Part shown: in pieces, positions 1-7,782 of the stretch
Numbering within the stretch: the stretch's first letter is position 1
How the letters are laid out: the number at the start of each line of letters is the position of its first letter
Assembly (NCBI RefSeq): GCF_003667705.1
Contig: NZ_CP033019.1
Span: forward strand, 6,076,001 to 6,140,000
DNA from: Janthinobacterium agaricidamnosum
Lineage (GTDB): Bacteria > Pseudomonadota > Gammaproteobacteria > Burkholderiales > Burkholderiaceae_D
Length of the DNA: 64,000 bases
Direction of reading: 5' to 3'
Made by a program: the position numbers and the translations under genes
Notes under the pieces: model-generated
What the model was told of the DNA's origin: nothing
Database searches by the model: none
Seen by the model: the letters and a program-made list of their open reading frames with translations, nothing else

Positions 1-92
1 GGGAAGAAGGAGAGGGAAATATCTTTCAGAATCTGGCGCTTGGGCGGGACGATTTTGCCCACGCGATTCATGGTGTAGACGTAATTTGCCAT
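1..92 (-). CDS. ettA: Energy-dependent translational throttle protein EttA (partial, N-terminus only)
   Basis: Only the first 30 codons are inside the window, read leftwards from an ATG at 90-92. The peptide begins MANYVYTMNRVGKIVPPK and continues RQILKDISLSFF. This matches the very conserved start of the ABC-F protein EttA (YjjK), which binds the ribosomal E site and gates entry into elongation according to the ATP/ADP ratio. The Walker A motif would follow just beyond the window edge. The assignment rests on the N-terminal signature alone, so other ABC-F members are not fully excluded. Confidence 0.8.
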   Translation of the reverse strand, partial: MANYVYTMNRVGKIVPPKRQILKDISLSFF

Positions 93-179
93 TAGAAATC
101 TCGGGTGATATACAAAGACGGACAGGATACGGTAAACGCCCGCTTCCGGCCAGCGCTGCGCGCTGCCGGAACGGACCGA

Positions 180-1064
180 TCAGGCGGCCAGGCGCGCGCG
201 GCGGCTACTCCACAGGCCTTCGGCCGCATACAGGCCCAGCGCCGTCCAGATGACGAGGAAGCCCAGCATGCGTTCGGGCGTGAACGATTCGTGGAAGACC
301 CATACGCCGATCAGGAGCTGGCCCGTGGGGGCGATGTATTGCAATAGCCCCAGCACGGCCAGCGGCAGGCGGCGCGCGCCGGCGGCGAACAGCAGCAGGG
401 GAATGGCCGTGATGGGGCCGGACGCCAGCAGCAGCGCGCGCGTGGCGGTGGAATCCGTATTGACGAAGCCGCTCTGGCCATGCCAGGCCAGCCACAGCAT
501 GTAGGCCAGCGCCAGGGGAAATAAAATCAGGGTTTCGAACGACAAGCCTTCCAGCGCGCCCAGCGCGGCCGTCTTGCGCAGCAAGCCATAGCCGCCGAAC
601 GTGGCGGCCAGCAGCAGGGCGATCCATGGTACTTGCCCCGCCTGCCAAGTGAGCCAGGCCACGCCGCAGGCGGCCAGGCCGATGGCCAGCCACTGCAGGC
701 GGCGCAGGCGTTCGTGCAGCAGCAAAAAGCCCAGCATGACATTGATCAGGGGCGTAATGAAGTAGCCGAGGCTGGCGTCGACCACGTGGCCGTTGTTGAC
801 GGCCCAGATATAGATGAACCAGTTGGCGGACAGCAAAAACGCGCTGGCGACGAAGCTGGCCACCACCTGCGGCTGGCCTTTCAGGGCGCCCAGCCAGCTC
901 CATTGGCGGCGCACGGTCAGCACGATGCCTAGAAACAACAGCGACCAGACCATGCGGTGCGCCAGGATTTCCTGTGGTGCAATCTCGCCGATGGCGTGGA
1001 AATACAGGGGAAACAGGCCCCAGCACAGGAAGGCGAGGGAGGCGTACAACATGCCTGGATTCAT
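180..1064 (-). CDS. rarD: EamA-family transporter RarD
   Basis: A 294-residue, strongly hydrophobic protein with about ten predicted membrane segments, arranged as two EamA repeats. The start (MNPGMLYASLAFLCWGLFPL) and the APQEILAHRMVWS segment near residue 30 are typical of RarD, an inner-membrane drug/metabolite-superfamily permease. The substrate is unknown; RarD was named for chloramphenicol sensitivity. The gene is divergent from kup across a 237-bp gap. Downstream, at 144-171, there is an imperfect GC-rich hairpin with no T-run, which may still act as a weak 3' end. Confidence 0.85.
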   Translation of the reverse strand: MNPGMLYASLAFLCWGLFPLYFHAIGEIAPQEILAHRMVWSLLFLGIVLTVRRQWSWLGALKGQPQVVASFVASAFLLSANWFIYIWAVNNGHVVDASLGYFITPLINVMLGFLLLHERLRRLQWLAIGLAACGVAWLTWQAGQVPWIALLLAATFGGYGLLRKTAALGALEGLSFETLILFPLALAYMLWLAWHGQSGFVNTDSTATRALLLASGPITAIPLLLFAAGARRLPLAVLGLLQYIAPTGQLLIGVWVFHESFTPERMLGFLVIWTALGLYAAEGLWSSRRARLAA

Positions 1065-1241
1065 GATGGGCTTCGCTGGAGAGTAGACAGTCTGTCATTA
1101 TGGCTGAAAACATCGGGGGCTGCCCGGCGCCGCTGGCGAAGCGTAGAATGGCAACAAATCAATGGCCGCAAGCCCGCGCAGCAAGGCGGAGCGGCACAAA
1201 ACCACGACTTTGGGGCAGCCCGTAACCATGCAAAAATACTC

Positions 1242-1270
1242 TTGCTATTTGCTAATACCTATCATATTGT
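1242..1270 (+). promoter_or_regulatory. Putative sigma70 promoter of kup
   Basis: TTGCTA (1242-1247) and TATTGT (1265-1270) are separated by 17 bp in an AT-rich patch within GC-rich surroundings. The predicted transcription start lies about 25-30 bp before the TTG start codon of kup. This is pattern matching only. Confidence 0.35.
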
Positions 1271-1301
1271 GCGATGCAACAAAACAAAAACGGGTGCAAT
1301 C

Positions 1302-3179
1302 TTGACGTCGGAACATAAAAAAAGCGGCCTGGCCGGCTTGACGCTGGCGGCCGTCGGGATCGTTTACGGCGATATCGGCACCAGCCCGCTGTACACCCTG
1401 AAGACGGTCTTCGACCCGGCCCACGGCCTGGCGCTCTCGCCCGAGAATTTGCTGGGCATCGTTTCGCTGATTTTCTGGGGCCTGACGCTGATCGTCTCGC
1501 TCAAGTACGTGACCCTGGTGCTGCGCGCCGACAACCGCGGCGAGGGCGGCATCATGGCCCTGATGGCGCTGGTGCTGTCGTCCGTCAGCCGCCTGTCGCG
1601 CTGGCATTTTCCGCTGATGGTGATCGGCGTCTTTGGCGCCACCCTGTTCTATGGCGACAGCGTGATCACGCCGGCCATTTCCGTGCTGTCGGCGATCGAA
1701 GGCCTGGAAGTGGCCACGCCCGCCTTCAGTCCCTACGTGGTGCCGCTGACCATCGCCGTGCTGGTGGGCCTGTATTCCGTGCAGTCGCACGGCACGGCCG
1801 GCATCGGCCGCTATTTTGCCCCCGTCATGGTGCTGTGGTTTGCCGCGCTGGCGGGCATGGGCGTGGTCAACATCATCAAGTCGCCCGCCGTCCTGGCCGC
1901 ACTCAATCCCCTGCACGCGGCGACCTTCCTGATGAATAACGGCTTCGTTGCCTTCGTCGCCCTGGGCGCCGTGGTGCTGGCGCTGACGGGTGCCGAGGCG
2001 CTGTACGCCGACATGGGCCACTTCGGCAAGAAACCGATCCGCCTGGCCTGGTTCCTGATCGCCTTCCCCGCGCTGGCGCTGAACTACCTGGGCCAGGGTG
2101 GCTTGCTGCTGGCCCATCCCGAAGCCGTCTCGAATCCGTTTTACCAGCAGCTGGGCGCGTGGAGCGTGTATCCGCTGGTGATTTTGTCGACCATGGCTAC
2201 CGTGATCGCCTCGCAGGCCACCATTTCCGGCACCTTCTCGATGACCAAGCAAGCGATCGCGCTGGGTTTCCTGCCGCGCATGCGCGTGCGCCACACGTCG
2301 GAAAGCGAAATCGGGCAGATCTACATCCCCGCCGTGAACTGGCTGCAGCTGGCCGTGGTGCTGCTGGCCGTCATCGGCTTCGGCTCCTCGGAAAACCTGG
2401 CCGCCGCCTACGGCATTGCGGTCACGGCCACGATGCTGTCGACCACCATCCTGACCTTCTTCGTCATCCGTTACCGCTGGAAGATGAACCTGGCCCTGTG
2501 CTGGGCCGCCACGGGCTTTTTCCTGATCATCGACATCAACCTGGTGTCGGCGACCGCCTTGAAACTGTTCCACGGCGGCTGGTTCCCGCTGCTGCTGGGT
2601 TCGATCTTGTTCATCGTCATGCTGACCTGGAAACGGGGCCGCCAGCTGGTGTTCCAGAACCTGGAAAAGCATGCGATTCCGCTCAACGATTTCCTTTCGT
2701 CGCTGTTCATCGCGCCGCCGCTGCGCGTCCCCGGCACGGCCATCTTCCTGCGTGGCGAAACGGATGGCGTGCCGCATGCGCTGCTGCATAACTTGCTGCA
2801 TAACAAGGTTCTGCACGAGCGCGTGATTTTCCTCACCGTCTTCATGCATGAAGAGCCGTGGGTGGCGCCATCGGAGCGCGTGCGCGTGGTGGAGCTGGGC
2901 CACCAGTGCTACCAGGTCAACGTGCATTACGGCTTCAAGGATGAACCGGACATTCCGGCTGCGCTGGCGCAGTGCGCGCAGCAGGGACTGGACTTCGAGA
3001 TGATGGAAACGTCGTTCTTTATCGCGCGCCAGACTATCATCTCGACGCCGGGCGCCGGCATGATGCCGTGGCGCGAGCACCTGTTCGTCACCATGTCGCG
3101 CAATGCGCGCACGGCGGCCGACTACTATCAGATCCCGAGCAACCGGGTAATCGAACTGGGCACGCAGGTGGAAATCTAG
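1302..3179 (+). CDS. kup: Low-affinity potassium transporter Kup (KUP/HAK/KT family)
   Basis: Proton-coupled K+ uptake across the inner membrane. The product has about 12 membrane segments in residues 1-450 and a cytosolic C-terminal domain; total length is 625 residues, the usual size for Kup (E. coli 622). The family hallmark VYGDIGTSPLYTLKT lies close to the N-terminus. The open frame extends upstream to 957, but homology begins at LAGLTLAAVGIVYGD, so the TTG at 1302 (TSEHKKSGLAG...) is chosen as start; no ATG lies nearby in frame. The ribosome-binding site is weak, which fits a non-ATG start but leaves some doubt about the exact codon. Confidence 0.9.
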   Translation: MTSEHKKSGLAGLTLAAVGIVYGDIGTSPLYTLKTVFDPAHGLALSPENLLGIVSLIFWGLTLIVSLKYVTLVLRADNRGEGGIMALMALVLSSVSRLSRWHFPLMVIGVFGATLFYGDSVITPAISVLSAIEGLEVATPAFSPYVVPLTIAVLVGLYSVQSHGTAGIGRYFAPVMVLWFAALAGMGVVNIIKSPAVLAALNPLHAATFLMNNGFVAFVALGAVVLALTGAEALYADMGHFGKKPIRLAWFLIAFPALALNYLGQGGLLLAHPEAVSNPFYQQLGAWSVYPLVILSTMATVIASQATISGTFSMTKQAIALGFLPRMRVRHTSESEIGQIYIPAVNWLQLAVVLLAVIGFGSSENLAAAYGIAVTATMLSTTILTFFVIRYRWKMNLALCWAATGFFLIIDINLVSATALKLFHGGWFPLLLGSILFIVMLTWKRGRQLVFQNLEKHAIPLNDFLSSLFIAPPLRVPGTAIFLRGETDGVPHALLHNLLHNKVLHERVIFLTVFMHEEPWVAPSERVRVVELGHQCYQVNVHYGFKDEPDIPAALAQCAQQGLDFEMMETSFFIARQTIISTPGAGMMPWREHLFVTMSRNARTAADYYQIPSNRVIELGTQVEI

Positions 3180-3347
3180 ACGCGACAGTGCGGCGGAATG
3201 GTTGTTGTGACAATGTTGTATTGTTGCGCAATCTTCCGCCGTGCTTACGTCTGCTTACAAATTGGCTGCGCGACTCCTGTTAAACTGCTGCTCGCACTGG
3301 TCCGCACCGTACGGGCTGAGCCACACACCAATATTTAAAGGGAAACC

Positions 3348-3809
3348 ATGAAATCGGTATTTCAAATGATCGCCACCCTCGCTTGCGCCGTGGCCCTGAC
3401 CGCTTGCGGTGCCGCTGCCAACACCGAGAAACCGGTCGTGCTCGATCCGAATACGCAAGTGAAAGAACTGACCATTACCGATACGGTGACCGGCACCGGC
3501 ACGGCGGCGGCAGCGGGCGACACCTTGCTGGTGACTTACACGGGCTGGCTGTATGACGCAAGCAAGCCGGGCAACAAGGGCGTGCAGTTCGATGCGAGCC
3601 CGGCAGGCAGCGGTTTTACTTTCCCTCTGGGTGTCGGCCGGGTCATCCTGGGCTGGGACCGCGGCCTGGTCGGCATGCAGGTCGGCGGCACGCGCACCCT
3701 GGCCATTCCGTATGACCTCGGTTATGGCAAGGCCGGCAGCCCGCCGAAGATTCCTGGCTACGCCGGCTTGCTGTTCGAGATCAAGCTGGTGAGCGTGACG
3801 AAAAAATAA
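3348..3809 (+). CDS. FKBP-type peptidyl-prolyl isomerase, lipoprotein
   Basis: A 153-residue protein with a lipoprotein signal peptide: basic start, hydrophobic core, lipobox LTAC with the acylated cysteine at residue 20. Residues of about 45-150 are a single FKBP domain (LLVTYTGWLYD, GVGRVILGWDRGLVGMQVGG, LAIPYDLGYG). It should act as a proline cis/trans isomerase or chaperone tethered to the periplasmic face of a membrane. An AAAGGGAAACC ribosome-binding site precedes the ATG. It is followed by a strong terminator shared with the convergent gene. Confidence 0.88.
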   Translation: MKSVFQMIATLACAVALTACGAAANTEKPVVLDPNTQVKELTITDTVTGTGTAAAAGDTLLVTYTGWLYDASKPGNKGVQFDASPAGSGFTFPLGVGRVILGWDRGLVGMQVGGTRTLAIPYDLGYGKAGSPPKIPGYAGLLFEIKLVSVTKK

Positions 3810-3831
3810 GCACGCGCAGCGCACATGAAAA

Positions 3832-3858
3832 GGGCGATTCCGTGGAATCGCCCTTTTT
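3832..3858. terminator. Bidirectional rho-independent terminator
   Basis: A 10-bp perfect stem (GGGCGATTCC / GGAATCGCCC) is followed by TTTTT on the + strand and preceded by AAAA, giving a T-run on the - strand as well. It lies between the convergent FKBP gene and the PP-loop ATPase gene and should stop transcription from both sides. Confidence 0.85.
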
Positions 3859-3873
3859 GCTTTGCGGCCCGGT

Positions 3874-4545
3874 TTAAGCGGGCGCCAGCTCCTGGAAGTA
3901 ATACGTGGCGCCGCCCAGCTTGGCCGGCGCGTCATATTGCAGCACTTGCGTGCGGCGCAGCGCCACGGGGGCGCTGAAGGCGGGGCCGTCGTAGACGAAG
4001 GTGTGGAATTCGCCGTTTTCGCCGCAGGCATCGACGCCGGGCGGCAGGTCGGCCAGGAAGGCGGCGTCGAACTCGCGCCCGCAAAATTCGCGTGGCAGAT
4101 GCTGGCCATTGATGCACACGACGATAGCCTTGAAGCCGGCGGCGAGAAATTCGTCGACCAGCGCGCGCCGCGCTTCGCCCCACAGCGGCAGGTGCGCCGT
4201 CAGGCCGGCGACCGCGCAGACTTTTTCTTCCCAGTCGCGGTGCGGCTGCAGGTCGATGTCGCCGAAGATGGCGTGCTCGATGCCCTCGGCCTTGGCCGCG
4301 CGCAGCGTGGCGACGAACTGTTCTTCATAGCTGGCCCAGCTGGCGTGATAGCGCTGCAGGCGCGCGCCCAGGCTGGCCGCCTGCGCTTCGAGCAACTCGG
4401 GCGGCACGCCGTGCGAGCGCGACTTGCGGCCATCTTCATCCATGGCCGTGATCAACAGCGGCACGTCCATGCCGGCGTTGCGGGCGCGCCACAGGGCTAG
4501 GCAGGAATCCTTGCCGCCGCTCCAGGAAATCAAGGCCGTCGTCAT
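3874..4545 (-). CDS. Dph6-related PP-loop ATP pyrophosphatase
   Basis: A 223-residue protein with the N-terminal PP-loop SWSGGKDSCLAL (residues 7-18), which binds ATP for adenylation, followed by the diphthine-ammonia-ligase-like fold (PF01902). GIEHAIFGDIDL and the later EFCGREFDAAFL and GENGEFHTFVYDGP segments are typical. Bacteria lack diphthamide, so the true substrate is unknown; an amide-forming or thiolation reaction on a small molecule or RNA is possible. The start ATG overlaps the elaA stop by 4 bp, implying translational coupling. Confidence 0.82.
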   Translation of the reverse strand: MTTALISWSGGKDSCLALWRARNAGMDVPLLITAMDEDGRKSRSHGVPPELLEAQAASLGARLQRYHASWASYEEQFVATLRAAKAEGIEHAIFGDIDLQPHRDWEEKVCAVAGLTAHLPLWGEARRALVDEFLAAGFKAIVVCINGQHLPREFCGREFDAAFLADLPPGVDACGENGEFHTFVYDGPAFSAPVALRRTQVLQYDAPAKLGGATYYFQELAPA

Positions 4546-5009
4546 GCCGCTGGCTCCGCGCGCAGCATGTCGACGTGCTGGATGCCGTCTTCGTCATACG
4601 GCGCGCTGACGGTGACAAAGCCGAACGATTGATAAAAGCGTTCCAGATAGTGCTGTGCGCCGATGCGGATGGCGTGGCCCGGATGCTGGCGCTCGGCCCG
4701 CGCGATGCCCTCAAGCAACAACTGCTTGCCGGCGCCGCTGCTGCGCGCCTCGGGCGCCGTCAGCACGCGGCCCAGCGACATTTCCACATACTTGGCGCCC
4801 GGCGCCAGCACGCGCAGGTAGGCGGCCAGCCGGCGCTGGCCATCGGCCGTTTGCCAGCCCAGCAAGTGCATCGCCTGCTGGTCATGGCCGTCCAGGTCCG
4901 GATAAATGCACTGCTGTTCGATGACGAACACGCGCTGGCGCAAGGCCAGCACCTGGTACAAATCGTGGGGGCCGAGTTCGTCGAACGTGTTCCATTGCCA
5001 GCTGATCAT
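4542..5009 (-). CDS. elaA: GNAT family N-acetyltransferase, ElaA type
   Basis: A 155-residue single-domain acetyltransferase. The N-terminus (WQWNTFDELGPHDLYQVLALRQRVFVIEQ) and the YPDLDGHDQQAMHLLG segment are the ElaA signature. The acetyl-CoA-binding loop is recognisable at VLTAPEARSSGAGKQLL. The acceptor is unknown. It is first in a two-gene operon with the PP-loop ATPase, whose ATG overlaps its stop codon. Confidence 0.85.
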   Translation of the reverse strand: MISWQWNTFDELGPHDLYQVLALRQRVFVIEQQCIYPDLDGHDQQAMHLLGWQTADGQRRLAAYLRVLAPGAKYVEMSLGRVLTAPEARSSGAGKQLLLEGIARAERQHPGHAIRIGAQHYLERFYQSFGFVTVSAPYDEDGIQHVDMLRAEPAA

Positions 5010-5049
5010 GGTTCATCCTTGATTGAGAGTGGCCGTGATTTTACCGGCT

Positions 5050-5958
5050 TCACGCCCCCGGCGTGGGATAGCGCTGCGCATACCACTGCTTCAGGTGCTC
5101 GATGCAGCGCGTCACGCGGGGCGCCACCAGCTGGCGCGACGGGTAGATGGCGAACAGCGCCAGGCTGGGGCGCTCGATTTCCGGAAACAGCTCGACCAGG
5201 GCGCCGCTGGCCAGTTCCTCGCGGCAGACAAAGGTGGGCAGGATGCCGATGCCCAGGCCGCGCAGGATCAGGCTGCGCATGAACAGCGTGTTGTTGGTGC
5301 GCACCCAGTTCGGCACTTCGATATCGCTGTGCGGCCCCGCATGGCGCAGTGGCCAGCGGCTGCCGAACAGGGCGTGGCTGTAGATGAAGCAGCGCTGGCG
5401 CGTCAGGTCCGTGGGTTCGGCCAAGGGGCCGTGGCGTTCCAGGTAGGCGGGCGCGCAGCAGATGTGCAGGCGGTAGTCGTGGATGTGGCGCGCCACATAG
5501 CTCGAATCGGTGAGCGCGGTGGTGACGCGAAAGCCCAGGTCGTAATTGGCGGCCGCCAGGTCGACATATTCATCCTTCAGGTCGACATCGAGGCGCAGCG
5601 CGGGCCAGTCGGCCATGAAATCGGCCAGGCCCTCGGCCAGCTCGCCCACGCCCAATGTCAGCGGCGCGTTGATGCGCAGGCGGCCCGTCACGTGCGCCGT
5701 GGAATGGGCCACCATGTCCTCCGCCTGCGCCAGCTCGTCGAGCAGCTTGCGGCAGTGCTCGAGATAGGCGGCGCCCGTTTCCGTCAGGGCCAGCTGGCGC
5801 GTGGTGCGCGTCATCAGGCGCCCGCCCAGTTCCTGCTCCAGCTGGCCGATGCGCCGGCTCACGTACGAGGCCGACAAGTCCAGTTCATCGGCCGCGCGGC
5901 GAAAGCTGCCCAGCTCGGCCACGCGGCGAAACAGCTGCATCGCCTGCAATTTATCCAT
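5050..5958 (-). CDS. LysR family transcriptional regulator
   Basis: A 302-residue LysR protein: winged HTH in residues 1-60 (MQLFRRVAELGSFRRAADELDLSASYVSRRIGQLE), then an effector-binding domain to the end. It resembles the large AaeR/DmlR-like group that usually represses or activates a divergent neighbour. Here it diverges from the secreted DJ-1/PfpI gene across 107 bp, so that gene is the natural first candidate target. The inducer cannot be told from sequence. Confidence 0.88.
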   Translation of the reverse strand: MDKLQAMQLFRRVAELGSFRRAADELDLSASYVSRRIGQLEQELGGRLMTRTTRQLALTETGAAYLEHCRKLLDELAQAEDMVAHSTAHVTGRLRINAPLTLGVGELAEGLADFMADWPALRLDVDLKDEYVDLAAANYDLGFRVTTALTDSSYVARHIHDYRLHICCAPAYLERHGPLAEPTDLTRQRCFIYSHALFGSRWPLRHAGPHSDIEVPNWVRTNNTLFMRSLILRGLGIGILPTFVCREELASGALVELFPEIERPSLALFAIYPSRQLVAPRVTRCIEHLKQWYAQRYPTPGA

Positions 5959-6065
5959 CCCGGCTCCATTCAGTCGTATTCCGCATCAGTACTGTGCATT
6001 ATTCATCATTTTTCCGTATTTTGATTCGGAATATGCTGGTGTCCTCTCTACAGAAAGGCCATACC

Positions 6066-6899
6066 ATGAAAAAATTACTGATCAGCAGCCTGTTGCTCGC
6101 CGCCTTTTCCACCGCCCAGGCGGCCGACGTCCTCGTCGTGCTGTCGGATGCGAATCATCTCGACTTGCGCGACGGTAAGGTCTTCCAAACGGGCTTTTAT
6201 CTGAATGAACTGATGCAGCCCGTGAAAAAGCTGCTCGACGCGGGCCACACGGTGACGTTCGCCACGCCGCAGGGCCAGGCGCCGGCCCTGGACGCCGGCT
6301 CCGATACGGACGCGTATTTTGGCGGCGACGTGGTGGTCCATGCGGCGCACAAGGCCTTGCTCGAGCAGCTGGCGCTGACGGTGCCGGGCCGCTCGCCCGT
6401 GATCAGCCTGAAACGGGTGGAGCAGATCGGCTATGGCCACTATGCGGCCGTGCTGGTGCCGGGCGGCCACGCGCCCATGCAGGACTTATTGAAGGACGCC
6501 AGCCTGGGCGCCTTGCTGCGCCAGTTCCACGCGGACGGCAAGCCGACGGCGCTGCTGTGCCATGGCCCCATCGCCCTGTTGTCGGCCCTGCCGCAGGCGG
6601 CGCAGTTTACGGCCGCGCTGGAAGCGGGCCGGACGCCGCCCACGCCGGCTGACTGGATCTACAAGGGCTACCGCATGACGGTGATCAGCAATGAGGAAGA
6701 GCTGGCGGCGCAGGGTGCGCTGAAGGGCGGATTGATGAAGTTCTATCCGCAGTCGGGCTTGCAGGCGGCCGGCGCGCAATATGTGCAGAACCAGGCGCCG
6801 TGGACCAGCAATGTGGTGGTCGACCGCGAGTTGATCACGGGACAGAATCCCGCCTCGGCGCCGGCCCTGGCAGACAAGCTGCTGCAGGCGCTGCGCTAA
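6066..6899 (+). CDS. Exported DJ-1/PfpI family protein
   Basis: A 277-residue product with a classical signal peptide (MKKLLISSLLLAAFSTAQA), then a DJ-1/PfpI class I glutamine-amidotransferase-like fold. The nucleophile elbow is visible as ALLCHGPIALL (about residue 175), with AAVLVPGGHAPM before it. Close relatives include Hsp31-like glyoxalase/chaperones, but a periplasmic location is unusual for these. The ATG at 6066 is chosen because it opens the signal peptide and follows AGAAAGGCC; the frame continues upstream to 5994 without coding character. It is divergent from a LysR regulator. Confidence 0.8.
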   Translation: MKKLLISSLLLAAFSTAQAADVLVVLSDANHLDLRDGKVFQTGFYLNELMQPVKKLLDAGHTVTFATPQGQAPALDAGSDTDAYFGGDVVVHAAHKALLEQLALTVPGRSPVISLKRVEQIGYGHYAAVLVPGGHAPMQDLLKDASLGALLRQFHADGKPTALLCHGPIALLSALPQAAQFTAALEAGRTPPTPADWIYKGYRMTVISNEEELAAQGALKGGLMKFYPQSGLQAAGAQYVQNQAPWTSNVVVDRELITGQNPASAPALADKLLQALR

Positions 6900-6934
6900 A
6901 AAAAAGCCCCGGCGGCGCCAAGGCGCGGCCGGGG
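6898..6934 (-). terminator. Rho-independent terminator of ohr
   Basis: On the - strand the stem CCCCGGC / GCCGGGG, with an inner GGCGCC pairing, is followed by a run of eight T. It lies immediately downstream of ohr and touches the stop codon of the convergent DJ-1 gene. Confidence 0.8.
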
Positions 6935-6957
6935 AGTTACAGTGCGTGCAGCGTGGA

Positions 6958-7383
6958 TTACACGATCGTCAGCGTGACGTCGATGTTGCCGCGCGTGGCG
7001 TTCGAGTAGGGGCACACGATGTGGGCGGCGGCGACCAGCGCTTCGGCGGCGGCGCGGTCCATGCCCGGCAGCGAGATTTTCAGTTCCACTTCGATGCCGA
7101 AGCCCGTCTCGATGGCGCCGATGCCGACGTTGCCTTCGATCGACAGGTCCGCCGGCACGGCGATCTTGTCGCGGCCGCCGACGAATTTCATGGCGCCGAT
7201 GAAGCAGGCCGAGTAGCCGGCGGCGAACAGTTGTTCCGGATTGGTGCCCACGGCGCCATTGCCGCCCAGTTCTTTTGGCGTCGTCAGCTTGACGTCGAGC
7301 ACATTGTCGGACGAGACGGCACGGCCTTCGCGGCCTCCGGTGGCGGTGGCTTGCGCGCGGTACAGGACTTGTTTGATCGACAT
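6958..7383 (-). CDS. ohr: Organic hydroperoxide resistance protein Ohr
   Basis: A 141-residue OsmC/Ohr-family thiol peroxidase that reduces organic and fatty-acid hydroperoxides. Both reactive cysteines are present: one in the [11 protein letters not shown] motif (about residue 60) and one in [13 protein letters not shown] (about residue 124). The N-terminus ([17 protein letters not shown]) and [15 protein letters not shown] are typical of Ohr rather than OsmC. No ohrR gene is adjacent; a dyad upstream could be a control site. Confidence 0.92.
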   Translation of the reverse strand: MSIKQVLYRAQATATGGREGRAVSSDNVLDVKLTTPKELGGNGAVGTNPEQLFAAGYSACFIGAMKFVGGRDKIAVPADLSIEGNVGIGAIETGFGIEVELKISLPGMDRAAAEALVAAAHIVCPYSNATRGNIDVTLTIV

Positions 7384-7782
7384 GATGGTTCCTTTAGGTA
7401 GATAAATAGGTGACTACTAAATAGTGTGCTACTTGTTTCGCGGGCCGTGGCCCCAGGATGCCCGTCTGAAGAAGTAAATCCGGCGTCCATGTGTGCAATA
7501 TATATCGTGCACTATTTAATTGCAAGCGATTTTATTCATGAAGTCACGACACCTGACAAAACCGTTGCGAGCGGAAGGGAGAGGTGGTCGAGACGCGGAA
7601 CCGTACTTTGAGTACGGTGAGCATCGCAGGCCACCTGTACCGACGCGCAGCAGGTTTGGTCAGGTGTCTTGAACCTTTATTTTGATGCCTTTGTCGCCAC
7701 TACCGGGCTTCCATCGCATAATGGCCACCGCTGCCGGGGCCGATGATTATGCTGGCCTCACTTCAATACCCAAGGAAAAATC
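7384..7782. other. 399-bp intergenic region between ohr and the LytS-type kinase
   Basis: No convincing gene is seen here. The ohr-proximal third is AT-rich and contains a dyad, GTGCA-N10-TGCAC at 7493-7512, and TTAATTGCAA just beyond it. The middle holds a 121-bp palindromic repeat at 7548-7668. The rest, up to the kinase start, includes a leader with AAGGAAAAATC as ribosome-binding site. Confidence 0.6.
7548..7668. repeat. 121-bp intergenic palindromic repeat (element A)
   Basis: Outer arms GACACCTGAC / GTCAGGTGTC (7548-7557 and 7659-7668) continue as AAACC / GGTTT. A nested pair GGTGG / CCACC follows, with a perfect central hairpin CCGTACT-TTG-AGTACGG at 7601-7617. The core AGTACGGTGAGCATCGCAG resembles the reverse complement of the element at 60315-60399. 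No T-run follows, so it is not an ordinary terminator. Confidence 0.7.

Noticed and set aside
1245-3080. Long open frame (611 codons) opposite kup
   Set aside because: Histidine/arginine/glutamine-rich antisense translation of a GC-rich gene with no conserved motif; kup on the other strand is unmistakable.
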